Positions 43,072-52,160 of a stretch of DNA of 64,000 bases are shown one piece after another. The stretch lies in contig OZ244822.1 of assembly GCA_965220345.1 (NCBI GenBank), forward strand, positions 1,178,001 through 1,242,000. Direction: 5' to 3'. Position 1 is the first letter of the stretch. Each line of letters opens with the position of its first letter. Below the pieces are notes generated by a model, which saw only the letters and a program-made list of their open reading frames with translations, searched no databases and was not told the DNA's origin. A program made the translations under genes and the position numbers. This stretch comes from Aldehydirespirator sp965220345 (lineage in GTDB: Bacteria; Actinomycetota; Acidimicrobiia; Acidimicrobiales; Aldehydirespiratoraceae).

Positions 43072-43923
43072 TCAGGTTTGGGTGGCGGTGATGCGGCGGA
43101 TTAGGCCTTCTTGAACTACTGAAGCCACTAAGCGGCCGTCTCGGGTGAACACCCTGCCGGTGGCTAAACCTCTGGCTCCGCCAGCGGCAGGAGTGTGCTG
43201 ATCGTAGAGCAGCCACTCATCAGCTCGAAAAGCTCCGTGAAACCACATAGCGTGATCAAGGCTCGCCATCATCACCGTCGGATCCACAGCACTAGTGCCG
43301 TGCGGTGTGAGCGTGGTGTCAAGCAGGGTCAGATCACTTGCATAAGTCAACAAACAGGTGTGCAGCACCGGGTCGTCGCCCAGCGTGCCATTGGCTCTCA
43401 TCCACACAAGCTGATCAGGCGGCAGAGGCCCGCTGCGATCCAGCGGCCTAGTAGTCACATAGCGAATATCCATCAAAGCCTGCATACGATCCCAAGCACT
43501 AACGGATTCCGATGACGAACCCTGAGCAAGGCTCATCAGAGTTTCAGGGTCTGGTGCCTGCGGCATCCGGTCGCTGTGCTCGAAGCCATCCTCAGCTACA
43601 TGAAATGAAGCCGCCAACTGAAATATGGCTTTGCCGTGCTGAATAGCGACCACACGCCGGGTAGTGAACGACCGTCCGTCACGTATGCGGTCCACCTCAT
43701 ACAACAACGGGGTTTTGGGGTCGCCAGCCCGCAGGAAATAGGCGTGCAGTGAATGCACCGAACCCTGTTCAACTGTGCGGGCGGCAGCCACCAGAGCTTG
43801 CCCGGCGACCTGGCCGCCGAAGACGCGTTGGCGATCATCGTCAGGTGAACGACCACGAAAAATGTTGACCTCAATAGCTTCGAGGTCAAGGATCTCTACC
43901 ACATTGTCAAGCGCTGTCTGCAT
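43072..43923 (-). CDS. tesB: Acyl-CoA thioesterase II
   Basis: 283 residues with the double-hotdog layout of TesB: QRVFGGQVAGQALVAAARTV near residue 33, then SLHAYFLRAGDPKTPLLYEV and GRSFTTRRVVAIQHGKAIFQ in the first domain, and MASLDHAMWFHGAFRADEWL and LATGRVFTRDGRLVASVVQE in the second. It hydrolyses acyl-CoA to free acid and CoA in the cytoplasm. Length matches the family. It is a single gene with no obvious operon. Confidence 0.9.
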   Translation of the reverse strand: MQTALDNVVEILDLEAIEVNIFRGRSPDDDRQRVFGGQVAGQALVAAARTVEQGSVHSLHAYFLRAGDPKTPLLYEVDRIRDGRSFTTRRVVAIQHGKAIFQLAASFHVAEDGFEHSDRMPQAPDPETLMSLAQGSSSESVSAWDRMQALMDIRYVTTRPLDRSGPLPPDQLVWMRANGTLGDDPVLHTCLLTYASDLTLLDTTLTPHGTSAVDPTVMMASLDHAMWFHGAFRADEWLLYDQHTPAAGGARGLATGRVFTRDGRLVASVVQEGLIRRITATQT

Positions 43924-44065
43924 TACTCCATGATGCCCGACTCAACCCCTTCTCGCTGCTGGCCGTAACTCTTCTCGCTGATGCTCGGGGCGAATCTGCC
44001 AGATTGAAGCACCTGATGAACTTGTCACTCGCCGCACGCTTCAGGAAGCTTCACAGCCGCATGGG

Positions 44066-44479
44066 TTACTGCCATGGGTTGATCACTTCAAGGTCAAGGC
44101 CCACAAAATCTCTGGTGTTTCTTGTGGCTAGCGCCAGACCGTTTATCGTGGCAGTCGCTGCGATGAGGGCATCGCCAAGGTCTAGAGAGCGGCCTGACTG
44201 TCGTGCTCGGGCTCTAAGTTCGCCAGCTGCTGTTGCTTCCTCACGGTCAACTGGAAGGATTCGGTCGCCATGGAGTGTGGCCAATGACCGCATAGCCGTC
44301 GCGATCTGGTCTCTGCGCTGCCCAAGCGGAAGCAACATCACGCCGTATTGAAGCTCATGCAGCACAATCGTCGAAAGCCAGAACTGTTGATCGGAGGATA
44401 AGAACCGCAGCACATTGCTGTCAGGCTCGGAGCGCATCGTCTCCGACACGACATTGGTGTCGAGTAGAATCTCGGTCAC
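44066..44479 (-). CDS. vapC: PIN domain toxin (VapC)
   Basis: 137 residues. Acidic residues at the usual positions: EILLDTNVVSETM, IVLHELQYGVMLLPLG, LDLGDALIAATATINGLALA and TRNTRDF. Its start overlaps the stop of the antitoxin gene by four bases. It resembles the FitB/VapC group that cleaves RNA. Downstream 44480 to the thioesterase is empty. Confidence 0.9.
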   Translation of the reverse strand: MTEILLDTNVVSETMRSEPDSNVLRFLSSDQQFWLSTIVLHELQYGVMLLPLGQRRDQIATAMRSLATLHGDRILPVDREEATAAGELRARARQSGRSLDLGDALIAATATINGLALATRNTRDFVGLDLEVINPWQ

Positions 44480-44787
44480 TCTGCTTTAGGGTCAGAACTC
44501 TCAAACGGTATCTCGCGATCGCTCCCAAAGGGTATCTCGCGATCGGAATGCCTGCTTGGAGTCTCAAGTTCGTAGCCTTGAGGCATGTTCTTTACGAGCC
44601 AGTTGCCTAGAGAAACGCTGGAGGAAGACTGATCCTCCCACATCTGCTCTGGAACAATGACGAAGGTGCGGTGTTTTCCGATGCGTTGTGGCCCTTCTCG
44701 CTCGGCGTTGCGCAAGATCTGCGACAGTTTTGACTTTGCATCGGCAACCGTCCAAGGAGCCTGAGTGCTGACTGATTCTGAATCCAT
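44476..44787 (-). CDS. Phd/YefM-family antitoxin
   Basis: 103 residues. The N-terminal Phd fold is APWTVADAKSKLSQILRNAE followed by GPQRIGKHRTFVIVPEQMW, a DNA-binding antitoxin. The C-terminal toxin-binding tail has a tandem duplication, SDREIPFGSDREIPF, from a 24-base repeat. It is the first gene of the pair, with a palindromic operator at 44834. Confidence 0.85.
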   Translation of the reverse strand: MDSESVSTQAPWTVADAKSKLSQILRNAEREGPQRIGKHRTFVIVPEQMWEDQSSSSVSLGNWLVKNMPQGYELETPSRHSDREIPFGSDREIPFESSDPKAE

Positions 44788-44833
44788 GGCGACTGATTCC
44801 TTTCTTCTTTGCTCGTGACTTGATGTGAGTATT

Positions 44834-44847
44834 ATATACTAGTATAT
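44834..44847. promoter_or_regulatory. Palindromic operator of Phd/VapC pair
   Basis: ATATACTAGTATAT is a perfect 14-bp palindrome 47 bases upstream of the antitoxin start, within an AT-rich promoter-like stretch; TTCTAGTCTA nearby may be a second half-site. Confidence 0.6.
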
Positions 44848-44991
44848 TCTAGTCTACTTGTGGCATCAAGAACCCATGGACATCAAAACGCAGGGTTGCT
44901 GTCGACTGCCGATTCGCTCGGCTCTGAAGGTCGTGCGTTCTGATAGGAAATATCTGACAGGAGGCGGGGTTTGCTCCAATAGCCTGACCGT

Positions 44992-45438
44992 GTGTCGTCG
45001 GGAACCGCTACGTGGCAACGACTGAGAGCCGAACATGGGCTCAAGGCTCTGCGCTACTGCGCCGTGTCGGTGATCAATGTGGGTATCGGCAGCAGTGTCC
45101 TAGCGATCTGCCACGCCGTGTTCGGCTGGTCAGCAATAGTGGCAAACCTCGCCGCCTGGCTGGTAGGAACCGTACCTGCGTATTTGATGAGCAGAGCCTG
45201 GGTATGGCAGCGCAGCGGCCCGCACCGATTAGGCGGCGAAGTGCTTAGCTTCTGGGTGATGGCGCTTGTCGGACTAACAGTATCGTCGTTGGCGGTGTCG
45301 ATAATTGAGCGAATCACTGACGCAACCGCGCTGTTGGTGGCTGGCAGTCTCACCGCCTACGGGATTGTTTGGGTAGCCAGATACGTTTTTTTAGATCAGG
45401 TGATTTGGGGTGCAATGGTCGAAAGCAAAGATGGATGA
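44992..45438 (+). CDS. GtrA-like membrane protein
   Basis: 148 residues from GTG 44992. Four membrane segments are visible, for example AVSVINVGIGSSVLAICHAV, AIVANLAAWLVGTVPAYLMS and SFWVMALVGLTVSSLAVSII. The pattern RYxxVxxxNxxxxxxL ... NxxAxxxxxxxxFxxxRxWVW is that of GtrA/DPMS2 proteins, which help transfer of lipid-linked sugars for cell-surface polysaccharide. The end overlaps the methyltransferase start, suggesting a surface-glycan unit with the next two genes. Confidence 0.8.
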   Translation: MSSGTATWQRLRAEHGLKALRYCAVSVINVGIGSSVLAICHAVFGWSAIVANLAAWLVGTVPAYLMSRAWVWQRSGPHRLGGEVLSFWVMALVGLTVSSLAVSIIERITDATALLVAGSLTAYGIVWVARYVFLDQVIWGAMVESKDG

Positions 45439-46066
45439 GCGGCTCCTTCGGGCGGCTGAAACCGCTCGGGGTTTCATGCCCGCCGCTGAAGGACTAGCCC
45501 TGTATGAGGCTGCGGCCAGCCTTGAAGTGGCAGGTCCTCTTTTGGAGGTAGGCAGCTACTGCGGCAAATCCGCTTTGTATCTCGGTGCCGCCGCGCAACA
45601 ATCAGAACGAGTGCTGTTCTGCGTGGATCATCATCGCGGCTCCGAAGAGAACCAGCCCGGCTGGGAGCATCACGACCCTGAAGTGGTTGACCCTGAACTT
45701 GGGGTGATCGACACGCTGCCGTTCTTTCGTCGAACCATCAACACGGCCAAGCTCGAAAAGACAGTGGTAGCAGTAGTGGGAGACTCGACGACCGTGGCAG
45801 CGCTATGGGGAACCCCTCTGGCAATGGTGTTCATTGACGGAGGCCACGGCAGCGTGCCAGCTCACAGCGATTATGAAAGCTGGTCACCACATGTGACGCT
45901 CGGTGGGATTTTGGCGATACACGATGTGTTCGATGATCCCGCCGACGGAGGGCGGCCACCCTATGAGATCTGGTGTCGTGCCCTTGACAGAGGCTGTTTT
46001 CAGCAGCAGGCAGCCGTCGGTTCGCTGCGAGTTCTCAAGCGTGTCGCTGGAGCTAGTCATGGCTGA
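45431..46066 (+). CDS. Class I SAM-dependent methyltransferase
   Basis: 211 residues from ATG 45431 (MDERLLRAAETARGFMPAAE). AGPLLEVGSYCGKSALYLGA is the SAM-binding motif I; LAMVFIDGGHGSVPAHSDYE and GGILAIHDVFDDPADGG are later motifs, as in the Methyltransf_24 group. The substrate is unknown; context suggests a glycan or cell-envelope compound. It overlaps GtrA by eight bases and the deacetylase by eight. Confidence 0.8.
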   Translation: MDERLLRAAETARGFMPAAEGLALYEAAASLEVAGPLLEVGSYCGKSALYLGAAAQQSERVLFCVDHHRGSEENQPGWEHHDPEVVDPELGVIDTLPFFRRTINTAKLEKTVVAVVGDSTTVAALWGTPLAMVFIDGGHGSVPAHSDYESWSPHVTLGGILAIHDVFDDPADGGRPPYEIWCRALDRGCFQQQAAVGSLRVLKRVAGASHG

Positions 46067-47264
46067 ACAGCCGCGGGGTCCCCGATGCTTGAGGCGGCAC
46101 AGTTGGCGCTTAAGGCGACACAATTGGCGCTTGATTCTGGCTACTGCAGCGGTGTTGACCATGCTGATAGTCGGATGCGCCGGTGGTTCCTCCACAAGCC
46201 GTGATGCTGCGTCTGGCAACGGTGCTGAAGCAGTGCCAACATCTTCCTCCTTGACATCGCCTGATTTGGCTTCCCCTGTCTCGGCTCCTCCTGCTGCGTC
46301 CTCTTCGTCCACCGTGGTTGTGACCACTACGACTGTCTCTGCGACTGACTCCCGCTCCTCACAGAGGGCTTCATCCTCAAGCGATACAGCAGCATCACCA
46401 CAGGGCAAGGGCAGCATGCGCGGTATCAAAGATCACGAGAGCGGTGTGTTGGGGATTGACACACAAAAGTCAAGCGCTCAAGACGGTGAAGCCACAGTGA
46501 CGGAGCCGGATGTATCAACCGACGACGAGTCCTTCTTGACGCTAATTTCAGAAGGCAATCAGACGATTGATATTGAAGAAATTGATGCAGCAGTTCCAGG
46601 GGTTGAACTCGTCGCCTCCACCACAACAACAGCACCGGCTGCTACCACAACCGCCAGCACCACTGTCCCGACCGCCACGCCAGCAAGCCCACCTCCCAAG
46701 TCGAGACCCGACGGCGAAGCGGTTTATTTCACTTTCGATGACGGCCCTAACCCCGTTTACACCCCGCAAGTGCTTGATATTCTGTCCCGTTACGGTGTGC
46801 GGGCGACGTTTTTTGTGATCGGGAGATTGGTGGAGGTCTATCCCGAGATTATCGAGCGCATCATCGCTGAAGGGCACACAGTCGCCAATCACACATGGAA
46901 CCATGAATCGCTGGCAGGTCTGTCTCGAGCGGAGTTTGATCAGACCGTCGGCGCGGCTCAAGCTGCCCTCGGCGAGCACGCCACGCCCTGCATACGCCCC
47001 CCCTACGCCGCAACGGATGCCTTTACCAGAGAATGGTCTGCTGACCATGGGCTGGTTTTGCATATGTGGTCAGTGTCGCCTAGCGACTGGTTGCAGACAC
47101 CAGCCGAAGAGATGGCTGAATACATGTTGAAGCGGATCCGACCCGGTTCGGTGGTGCTGCTGCATGACGGCGGCGGCCCCCGCACCGAAACCGTGAAAGC
47201 TTTGGAACTGACCCTAGAGCAGCTCGAGGAACACAACTTCCGCTACGAGCCTCTCTGTATTTGA
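46059..47264 (+). CDS. Polysaccharide deacetylase lipoprotein (NodB domain)
   Basis: 401 residues from ATG 46059 with GGAG upstream. The N-terminus is basic (with a small duplication, SWRLRRHNWRL), then ATAAVLTMLIVGCAGG, a lipobox. A Ser/Thr/Ala-rich linker of about 180 residues precedes the NodB domain: VYFTFDDGPNPVYTPQVLDI (catalytic Asp and metal Asp), VANHTWNHESL (metal His), CIRPPYAATDAF and VVLLHDGGGPRTETVKAL. It should de-N-acetylate peptidoglycan or another wall polymer outside the membrane. The long frame further upstream is not part of it. Confidence 0.85.
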   Translation: MAEQPRGPRCLRRHSWRLRRHNWRLILATAAVLTMLIVGCAGGSSTSRDAASGNGAEAVPTSSSLTSPDLASPVSAPPAASSSSTVVVTTTTVSATDSRSSQRASSSSDTAASPQGKGSMRGIKDHESGVLGIDTQKSSAQDGEATVTEPDVSTDDESFLTLISEGNQTIDIEEIDAAVPGVELVASTTTTAPAATTTASTTVPTATPASPPPKSRPDGEAVYFTFDDGPNPVYTPQVLDILSRYGVRATFFVIGRLVEVYPEIIERIIAEGHTVANHTWNHESLAGLSRAEFDQTVGAAQAALGEHATPCIRPPYAATDAFTREWSADHGLVLHMWSVSPSDWLQTPAEEMAEYMLKRIRPGSVVLLHDGGGPRTETVKALELTLEQLEEHNFRYEPLCI

Positions 47265-47299
47265 GCGATCTGGCCTCTCTGGCTGCTGTCGGATCGGCT

Positions 47300-47435
47300 T
47301 GGCGTGCTACGATGCTGCCCGCCGACAGGCAGCGAAGCCGGTTAGAACCCGGGACTGTCCCGCAGCGGTGATGCTTGCCAGCTTCAGGCTGGTGAGACGA
47401 GTCCGATCGCCTGGCTGCCGGTTTTAAGGACCGAC
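47300..47435 (+). ncRNA. Cobalamin riboswitch
   Basis: The segment contains the conserved core elements: a GCCACTG-like entry helix region, GAAGCCGGTTAGAACCCGGG, then ACTGTCCCGCAGCGGTGA, and GACGAGTCCGATCGCCTGGC with TGCCGG (B12-box region). A hairpin (CTGCTCG at 47474-47480 with CGAGCAG at 47491-47497) just before the AAGGGAG ribosome site of the downstream gene can act as the expression platform. It would shut off the B12 operon when adenosylcobalamin is abundant. Confidence 0.85.
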
Positions 47436-47513
47436 CCTCGAGGCAAGGGAAGGCCTGTGCGGTGGCGATCCCGCTGCTCGGCCCTGAACTCGAGCAGAAG
47501 GGAGACCCCACAC

Positions 47514-48719
47514 ATGACTTTCAATCCTGACCGCAACAAAACGAACCGTTTTGCGGGACTCTTGGCGAGCCGCGTTGCGAGCCGCCAGAGAGTTCGATTC
47601 TCTAGAAAAGCGCTTGCACTGTTCGCGTTTTTGGCTGTGCTGTCACTAGCTGCGGGTTGCGGCGACGACGACGGCAGCGACACGAGCGATCAAGCTTCTG
47701 TCACTACTACCACAACCTCAGCGACTGCCGCGCCAGCCGCAGACGAAAACGAAGGCGGAACCGCAGAAACAACCACTTCAACCACAACAACAGTAGCAGC
47801 AACTTCTTCAACCACTACAACAGAGGCTTCGACACTTACCACAACGACGGCAGCGGCGACACCAACAACCACAACAACACCAGCAACCACCACAACACCA
47901 GCAACCACCACAACCTCTGCGGCTGTCGATGCTGCTGATCCGATGGTCAAGCGGATTGTCTCGATCTCGCCGACAGCAACCGAAATGGCTTTCGCAATCG
48001 GGGCAGGCGACTTCATTGTGGCGGTCGACCAGTATTCGTATTATCCCGATGAAGCCCCTGTCACCGACCTTGACGGTTGGAGCCCCAATATCGAAGCCAT
48101 TGCCTCCTATGAGCCGGATCTAGTGCTAATGCAAACCAGCCCTGAAGTTGGTGAGAGCCTTGAAGCCTTAGGCATTGAGGTTTGGGCTCACAACGCGCCG
48201 GTCACCTTTGAAGACGTATATCAGCAGATTGAACAACTCGGAGAAACAGTCGGTTTGACAGACGAAGCTGTATCGCTGAACGCAGAGATCAGATCACAGA
48301 TCAACGAACTAGTTGCAGCCGCCCCTGATGCTTCGGGGCTTAGTTATTACCACGAACTAGACAACACGCTTTATACGGTAACTAGCGGCACTTTCGTGGG
48401 CGAGGTTTACAAACTGTTTGGCCTTGAGAATGTGGCTGATCCGGCCGACTCTGACGGTAGTTCTTTCGGGTATCCGCAGCTCAGTGACGAGTATCTGGTC
48501 AACGCCAATCCTGATCTGATCTTTTTGGCTGACACTGTGTGCTGCGGTCAGAACGCTCAGACAGTCGCCGCAAGGCCCGGCTGGGACCAGCTCACAGCAG
48601 TTCAGAACGGTCGCATTGTGGAACTCAACGACGACATCGCCTCACGCTGGGGGCCTCGCCTAGTGGAGTTCATTGCAGCCATATCCGAAGCTCTGGTGTC
48701 TCTTGATGCCGCCGCCTGA
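47514..48719 (+). CDS. btuF: Cobalamin ABC transporter substrate-binding lipoprotein
   Basis: 401 residues from ATG 47514. A lipobox (LAVLSLAAGC) near residue 48 is followed by a Thr-rich low-complexity linker of about 90 residues. The binding domain starts RIVSISPTATEMAFAIGAGD, then SYEPDLVLMQ, DQLTAVQNGRIVELND, as in BtuF/FecB-type periplasmic binding proteins. It follows the cobalamin riboswitch and precedes the permease and ATPase, so it probably captures B12 or a corrinoid. The Thr-rich linker would hold it away from the membrane. Confidence 0.85.
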   Translation: MTFNPDRNKTNRFAGLLASRVASRQRVRFSRKALALFAFLAVLSLAAGCGDDDGSDTSDQASVTTTTTSATAAPAADENEGGTAETTTSTTTTVAATSSTTTTEASTLTTTTAAATPTTTTTPATTTTPATTTTSAAVDAADPMVKRIVSISPTATEMAFAIGAGDFIVAVDQYSYYPDEAPVTDLDGWSPNIEAIASYEPDLVLMQTSPEVGESLEALGIEVWAHNAPVTFEDVYQQIEQLGETVGLTDEAVSLNAEIRSQINELVAAAPDASGLSYYHELDNTLYTVTSGTFVGEVYKLFGLENVADPADSDGSSFGYPQLSDEYLVNANPDLIFLADTVCCGQNAQTVAARPGWDQLTAVQNGRIVELNDDIASRWGPRLVEFIAAISEALVSLDAAA

Positions 48720-48801
48720 ATCATCTCACATCCAAACGAGTCATCTCGCATATAAGCGTTGCCGGTTTGACCATTCTTGAACGAGACACTGGAGCGCTGA
48801 T

Positions 48802-49905
48802 TTGAGCACCCGTTTGAGTACTGCTGAGGCTGCTGGGACTGCCACGCCTGACCCACCTGTTGCGGCAGCGAACCTGCATTCGTCAGGTCTAACACTTGGC
48901 GCTGTCGTGACCGCAGTAGCGGCAGTCGTGGTTGCTGCTGGCGCTGGCTTGGCTGTCGGTCCCGTAGATATTGCGCCTCATCGGGTGGGATTGCAGCTAC
49001 TTGACGCTTTGCCCGTAGTTTCGCTCGACTCAGGACTCAGCAGCATCCACATTGCTATTGTCGAACAGATTCGGTTGCCTCGGGTTGCACTCGGTTTGCT
49101 GGTCGGGGCCACCCTGTCGATGAGCGGGGCTGCCTATCAAGGGGCTTTCCGCAACCCTCTGGCTGATCCCTACCTGCTCGGGATTGCCGCTGGTGCCGGA
49201 CTCGGTGCCACTATCGCCATCACTAGCAATCTCGGTGACGGTGCCGGAGTGCTCGATCCGGTACCTATGGCCGCTTTTGCGGGTGCGCTGGTGTCGGTTG
49301 CAGTGTCGTATCTGGTGGGTCACATCGGTGGACGATCAACAGCTTCGCTGATCCTGGCAGGCATAGCAGTTGCCAGCTTCCTGACGGCTTGCCAGACCTA
49401 TGTGCTACAAGCCAACAGCGATGCTTTCCGGCAGATCTTCTCATGGATTCTGGGCCGTATCGCTACTTCGGGATGGTCCGAGTCAGCGTTGCTGTTGCCG
49501 TATTTCGTGGTTACTGCAGCGGTGCTGCTGCGTTATCGTCGGGCGCTTGACGTGCTGTCGGTAGGAGACGAAGAAGCCGCAGCGCTGGGAATCGCACCCA
49601 GGCGAGTGAGGCTGATAGTGGTGCTGGCTGCTTCGCTGGGGGCGGCTGCGGCAGTGTCGGTGAGTGGCCTGATTGGCTTTGTAGGCATCATCGTTCCTCA
49701 TGGCGTGCGGCTCGCTTTTGGTGCCAGCAATCGGGTAGTGCTGCCGCTGTCGATGCTCTTTGGAGCAGCTTTCATGGTGCTGGCTGATCTGGCGGCTCGA
49801 ACTGTGCTGGCACCCGCGGAACTGCCTATCGGTGTGGTGACCGCTTTTTTGGGGGCACCCTTGTTTGCTTTGGTGCTGCGAACCAGCCGACGGGAGATCT
49901 GGTGA
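48802..49905 (+). CDS. btuC: Cobalamin ABC transporter permease
   Basis: 367 residues from TTG 48802 with GGAG seven bases upstream. FecCD-type permease: about ten membrane segments, EQIRLPRVALGLLVGATLSM followed by SGAAYQGAFRNPLADPYLLG, and later GLIGFVGIIVPHGVRL before DLAARTVLAPAELPIGVVTA, the coupling and gate regions. It pairs with the ATPase whose start overlaps its stop. Confidence 0.85.
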   Translation: MSTRLSTAEAAGTATPDPPVAAANLHSSGLTLGAVVTAVAAVVVAAGAGLAVGPVDIAPHRVGLQLLDALPVVSLDSGLSSIHIAIVEQIRLPRVALGLLVGATLSMSGAAYQGAFRNPLADPYLLGIAAGAGLGATIAITSNLGDGAGVLDPVPMAAFAGALVSVAVSYLVGHIGGRSTASLILAGIAVASFLTACQTYVLQANSDAFRQIFSWILGRIATSGWSESALLLPYFVVTAAVLLRYRRALDVLSVGDEEAAALGIAPRRVRLIVVLAASLGAAAAVSVSGLIGFVGIIVPHGVRLAFGASNRVVLPLSMLFGAAFMVLADLAARTVLAPAELPIGVVTAFLGAPLFALVLRTSRREIW

Positions 49906-50729
49906 GCCCGGCGGTGGCGCTGCAGGCGCTGGAGGTGAGCCTTGACGACACGCCGGTGCTGCGAGGAGTGAACCTTGAAGCAGCGACAGGCGAATGGGTC
50001 AACATTGTTGGCCCGAATGGCGCTGGCAAGACCACGTTGCTGCGAGCTTTGCTGGGTTTGGTGTCTTACCGTGGCGATATCACCGTGGCCGGGCTTGCGG
50101 GCCGACGGCATCGCCAAGCCCATGCTCGCAAACTTGCATACGTGCCTCAATCACCGGTAGTTCCGCCGGGTATGAAAGTGAGCGATTATGTGCTGCTAGG
50201 TCGGGTGCCGCACCGAGGGGTTTTCGCTGGTGAAACCCCTGAAGACATACGTGTCGTGGGCGAAACCCTGGCTCGCCTCGATTTGGGCGGGTTTGCTGAG
50301 CGCACGGTTCAGTCACTTTCGGGTGGTGAACGTCAACGGGTGGTGATAGCACGGGCGTTAGCTCAGCAGGCTGACGTTTTGTTGCTAGATGAGCCTACTA
50401 CAGCGCTTGATCTCGGACACCAGCAGGAGGTGCTTGATCTAGTGGACGCTTTGCGTTGTGAGCGTGATCTGACTGTGATCGCAACCCTGCACGATCTGAC
50501 TCTGGCAGCTCGTTACGGTGACCGAGTTGCCATAATTTCAAAAGGTTGTGTTGCTGTGACCGGCCCGCCCGCAGAAGTGCTGACCACTGACAATATTTCT
50601 GCTCACTTCGGGGCGACCGTGCGGATCATCAACGACCCTGAGGGTCCCGTGATCGTGCCTGCAACCCACTCAAGGCGTGCGCTTCAAGTGCCTAACAAGC
50701 TGGAGTCTCACAATGGAGGACCACAATGA
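49902..50729 (+). CDS. btuD: Cobalamin ABC transporter ATP-binding protein
   Basis: 275 residues from GTG 49902 overlapping the permease by four bases. Walker A GPNGAGKTTLL, signature LSGGERQRVVIARALAQQ, Walker B VLLLDEPTTALDLGHQ, and the switch His in ATLHDLTLAARYG. It powers uptake through the permease. It overlaps the CobO gene by four bases, so transport and salvage are translated as one unit. Confidence 0.88.
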   Translation: MSPAVALQALEVSLDDTPVLRGVNLEAATGEWVNIVGPNGAGKTTLLRALLGLVSYRGDITVAGLAGRRHRQAHARKLAYVPQSPVVPPGMKVSDYVLLGRVPHRGVFAGETPEDIRVVGETLARLDLGGFAERTVQSLSGGERQRVVIARALAQQADVLLLDEPTTALDLGHQQEVLDLVDALRCERDLTVIATLHDLTLAARYGDRVAIISKGCVAVTGPPAEVLTTDNISAHFGATVRIINDPEGPVIVPATHSRRALQVPNKLESHNGGPQ

Positions 50730-51370
50730 CCAACACTGACAACCCGAGCGGTATTGACAGCCCGAATAATGCTGACACTCTGAGCAACGCTGACACTCCG
50801 CCGAACAATGACAGCCCGCCGGAGTCGGATCCCCGACCTAGCGGGATGCGCAACACCAAGAGCCTGATAGTGGTCAACACCGGCGACGGCAAAGGCAAAT
50901 CTTCGGCTGCATTCGGCACAGTGATGCGTGCCAGGGCTCGAGGCTGGCCGGTGGCGGTGGTGCAGTTCCTGAAATCCCCCGACTGGGTGACCGGTGAGCA
51001 GTTGATGGCCGAGCCGCTGGGAGTCGATTTCTGGTCTTTGGGGGAGGGGTTTACTTGGGACAGCGACGACTTGACTCGCGACGAAGCCGAAGCTCGTGAG
51101 GCCTGGAAGCACGGCAAAGCGCTGGTGGAGGCAGGGCAGCATCGGTTGGTGGTGTTTGATGAGATCACCTACCCGTTGAACTGGGGCTGGATCGACTCGG
51201 CCGAGGTGGAAGCAACTTTTCGTGATCGTCCTGAGCAGGTGTCGCTGGTGCTTACTGGACGTGACGCGCCAGAGTGGATGATCGAACTGGCCGACACTGC
51301 CACCGAAATGGTCAAAACCAAACACGCTTACGAGGCCGGGGTCTTAGCCAAAAAAGGCATCGACTACTGA
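50726..51370 (+). CDS. cobO: Cob(I)yrinic acid a,c-diamide adenosyltransferase
   Basis: 214 residues. SLIVVNTGDGKGKSSAAFGT is the P-loop of the CobA/CobO/BtuR family; VVFDEITYPLNWGWIDSAEV and VSLVLTGRDAPEWMIELADT are the following family motifs. It adenosylates the cobalt of corrinoids. The first 45 residues are a repetitive N/D/P-rich tail (NPSGIDSPNNADTLSNADTP) of no known role. Confidence 0.9.
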   Translation: MTNTDNPSGIDSPNNADTLSNADTPPNNDSPPESDPRPSGMRNTKSLIVVNTGDGKGKSSAAFGTVMRARARGWPVAVVQFLKSPDWVTGEQLMAEPLGVDFWSLGEGFTWDSDDLTRDEAEAREAWKHGKALVEAGQHRLVVFDEITYPLNWGWIDSAEVEATFRDRPEQVSLVLTGRDAPEWMIELADTATEMVKTKHAYEAGVLAKKGIDY

Positions 51371-51449
51371 GCTGGGTAAGCGCCGCAAGCCAAACCCAAG
51401 AGCAGACCAAGCACACGAGCGAAACAACAACGGGAACTAACACGCAGCG

Positions 51450-52160
51450 ATGGTGCTAACAGTGTTCACTGGAGGGGCTCGCTCAGGCAAGTCGTCTGCC
51501 GCGGTTTCGGTGGCTGCGGCTTCGGGCGCGCCTGTGACATTCGTCGCTACCGCAGAACCCGGCGACGAAGAAATGATCGCAAGAATTGCACAACATCGAG
51601 CTCAGCGGCCATCGCATTGGGTCACCGTGGAAGCGCCTCATGATCTGGCCGCAGCCGTTGACGGGATTGATCCAGCGGACACGGTCGTGATCGACTGTTT
51701 GGCGATCTGGGCATCCAACCGGCTGCTCGCACAGCGCAGCGGTGATTCGGCTGCGGCTGCTGAACAGTCTGTGTCTGGCTGGGTTTCAGATCCCCAAGGC
51801 TCTGACAGCCAAACTTTAGATGGTCGGGGATCGGACGGGATCGTTGCAGATGCCGCTCGGTTGGCGCAGAGCCTGTCTGAGCGGCGTGGTCAGGCTGTGG
51901 TGGTCACTAATGAGGTCGGTTCGGGAATAGTGCCAGCTACGCCTCTGGGACGTGAGTTTCGTGACTTGCTGGGCGCGGTTAATCAGGCAGTGGTGAAAGC
52001 TGCTGATAGCGCTTATCTGGTGGTTGCTGGCCGCTTGCTGGCTCTGGCGGATCCCGCAGAGAGCCTGCGCTCTGATACCGCAAAGAGCTTGCGTTCTGAT
52101 CTGACACAAAGACCGCATCCGACACAGGAAAAGACACAGATTAAGGAAGCAGAGCAATGA
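51450..52160 (+). CDS. cobU: Adenosylcobinamide kinase / guanylyltransferase
   Basis: 236 residues. VLTVFTGGARSGKSSAAVSV is the CobU/CobP P-loop, with IARIAQHRAQRPSHWVTVEA and VVIDCLAIWASNRLLAQ as later motifs, and VVVTNEVGSGIVPATPLGRE. It phosphorylates adenosylcobinamide and attaches GMP. A repeated SLRSDTAKSLRSD tail is likely non-essential. It ends in a four-base overlap with the next gene. Confidence 0.9.
   Translation: MVLTVFTGGARSGKSSAAVSVAAASGAPVTFVATAEPGDEEMIARIAQHRAQRPSHWVTVEAPHDLAAAVDGIDPADTVVIDCLAIWASNRLLAQRSGDSAAAAEQSVSGWVSDPQGSDSQTLDGRGSDGIVADAARLAQSLSERRGQAVVVTNEVGSGIVPATPLGREFRDLLGAVNQAVVKAADSAYLVVAGRLLALADPAESLRSDTAKSLRSDLTQRPHPTQEKTQIKEAEQ

Noticed and set aside
45903..46058. 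Longer N-terminus of the deacetylase
   Set aside because: It overlaps the methyltransferase gene by over 150 bases and would bury the lipobox; ATG 46059 has GGAG.
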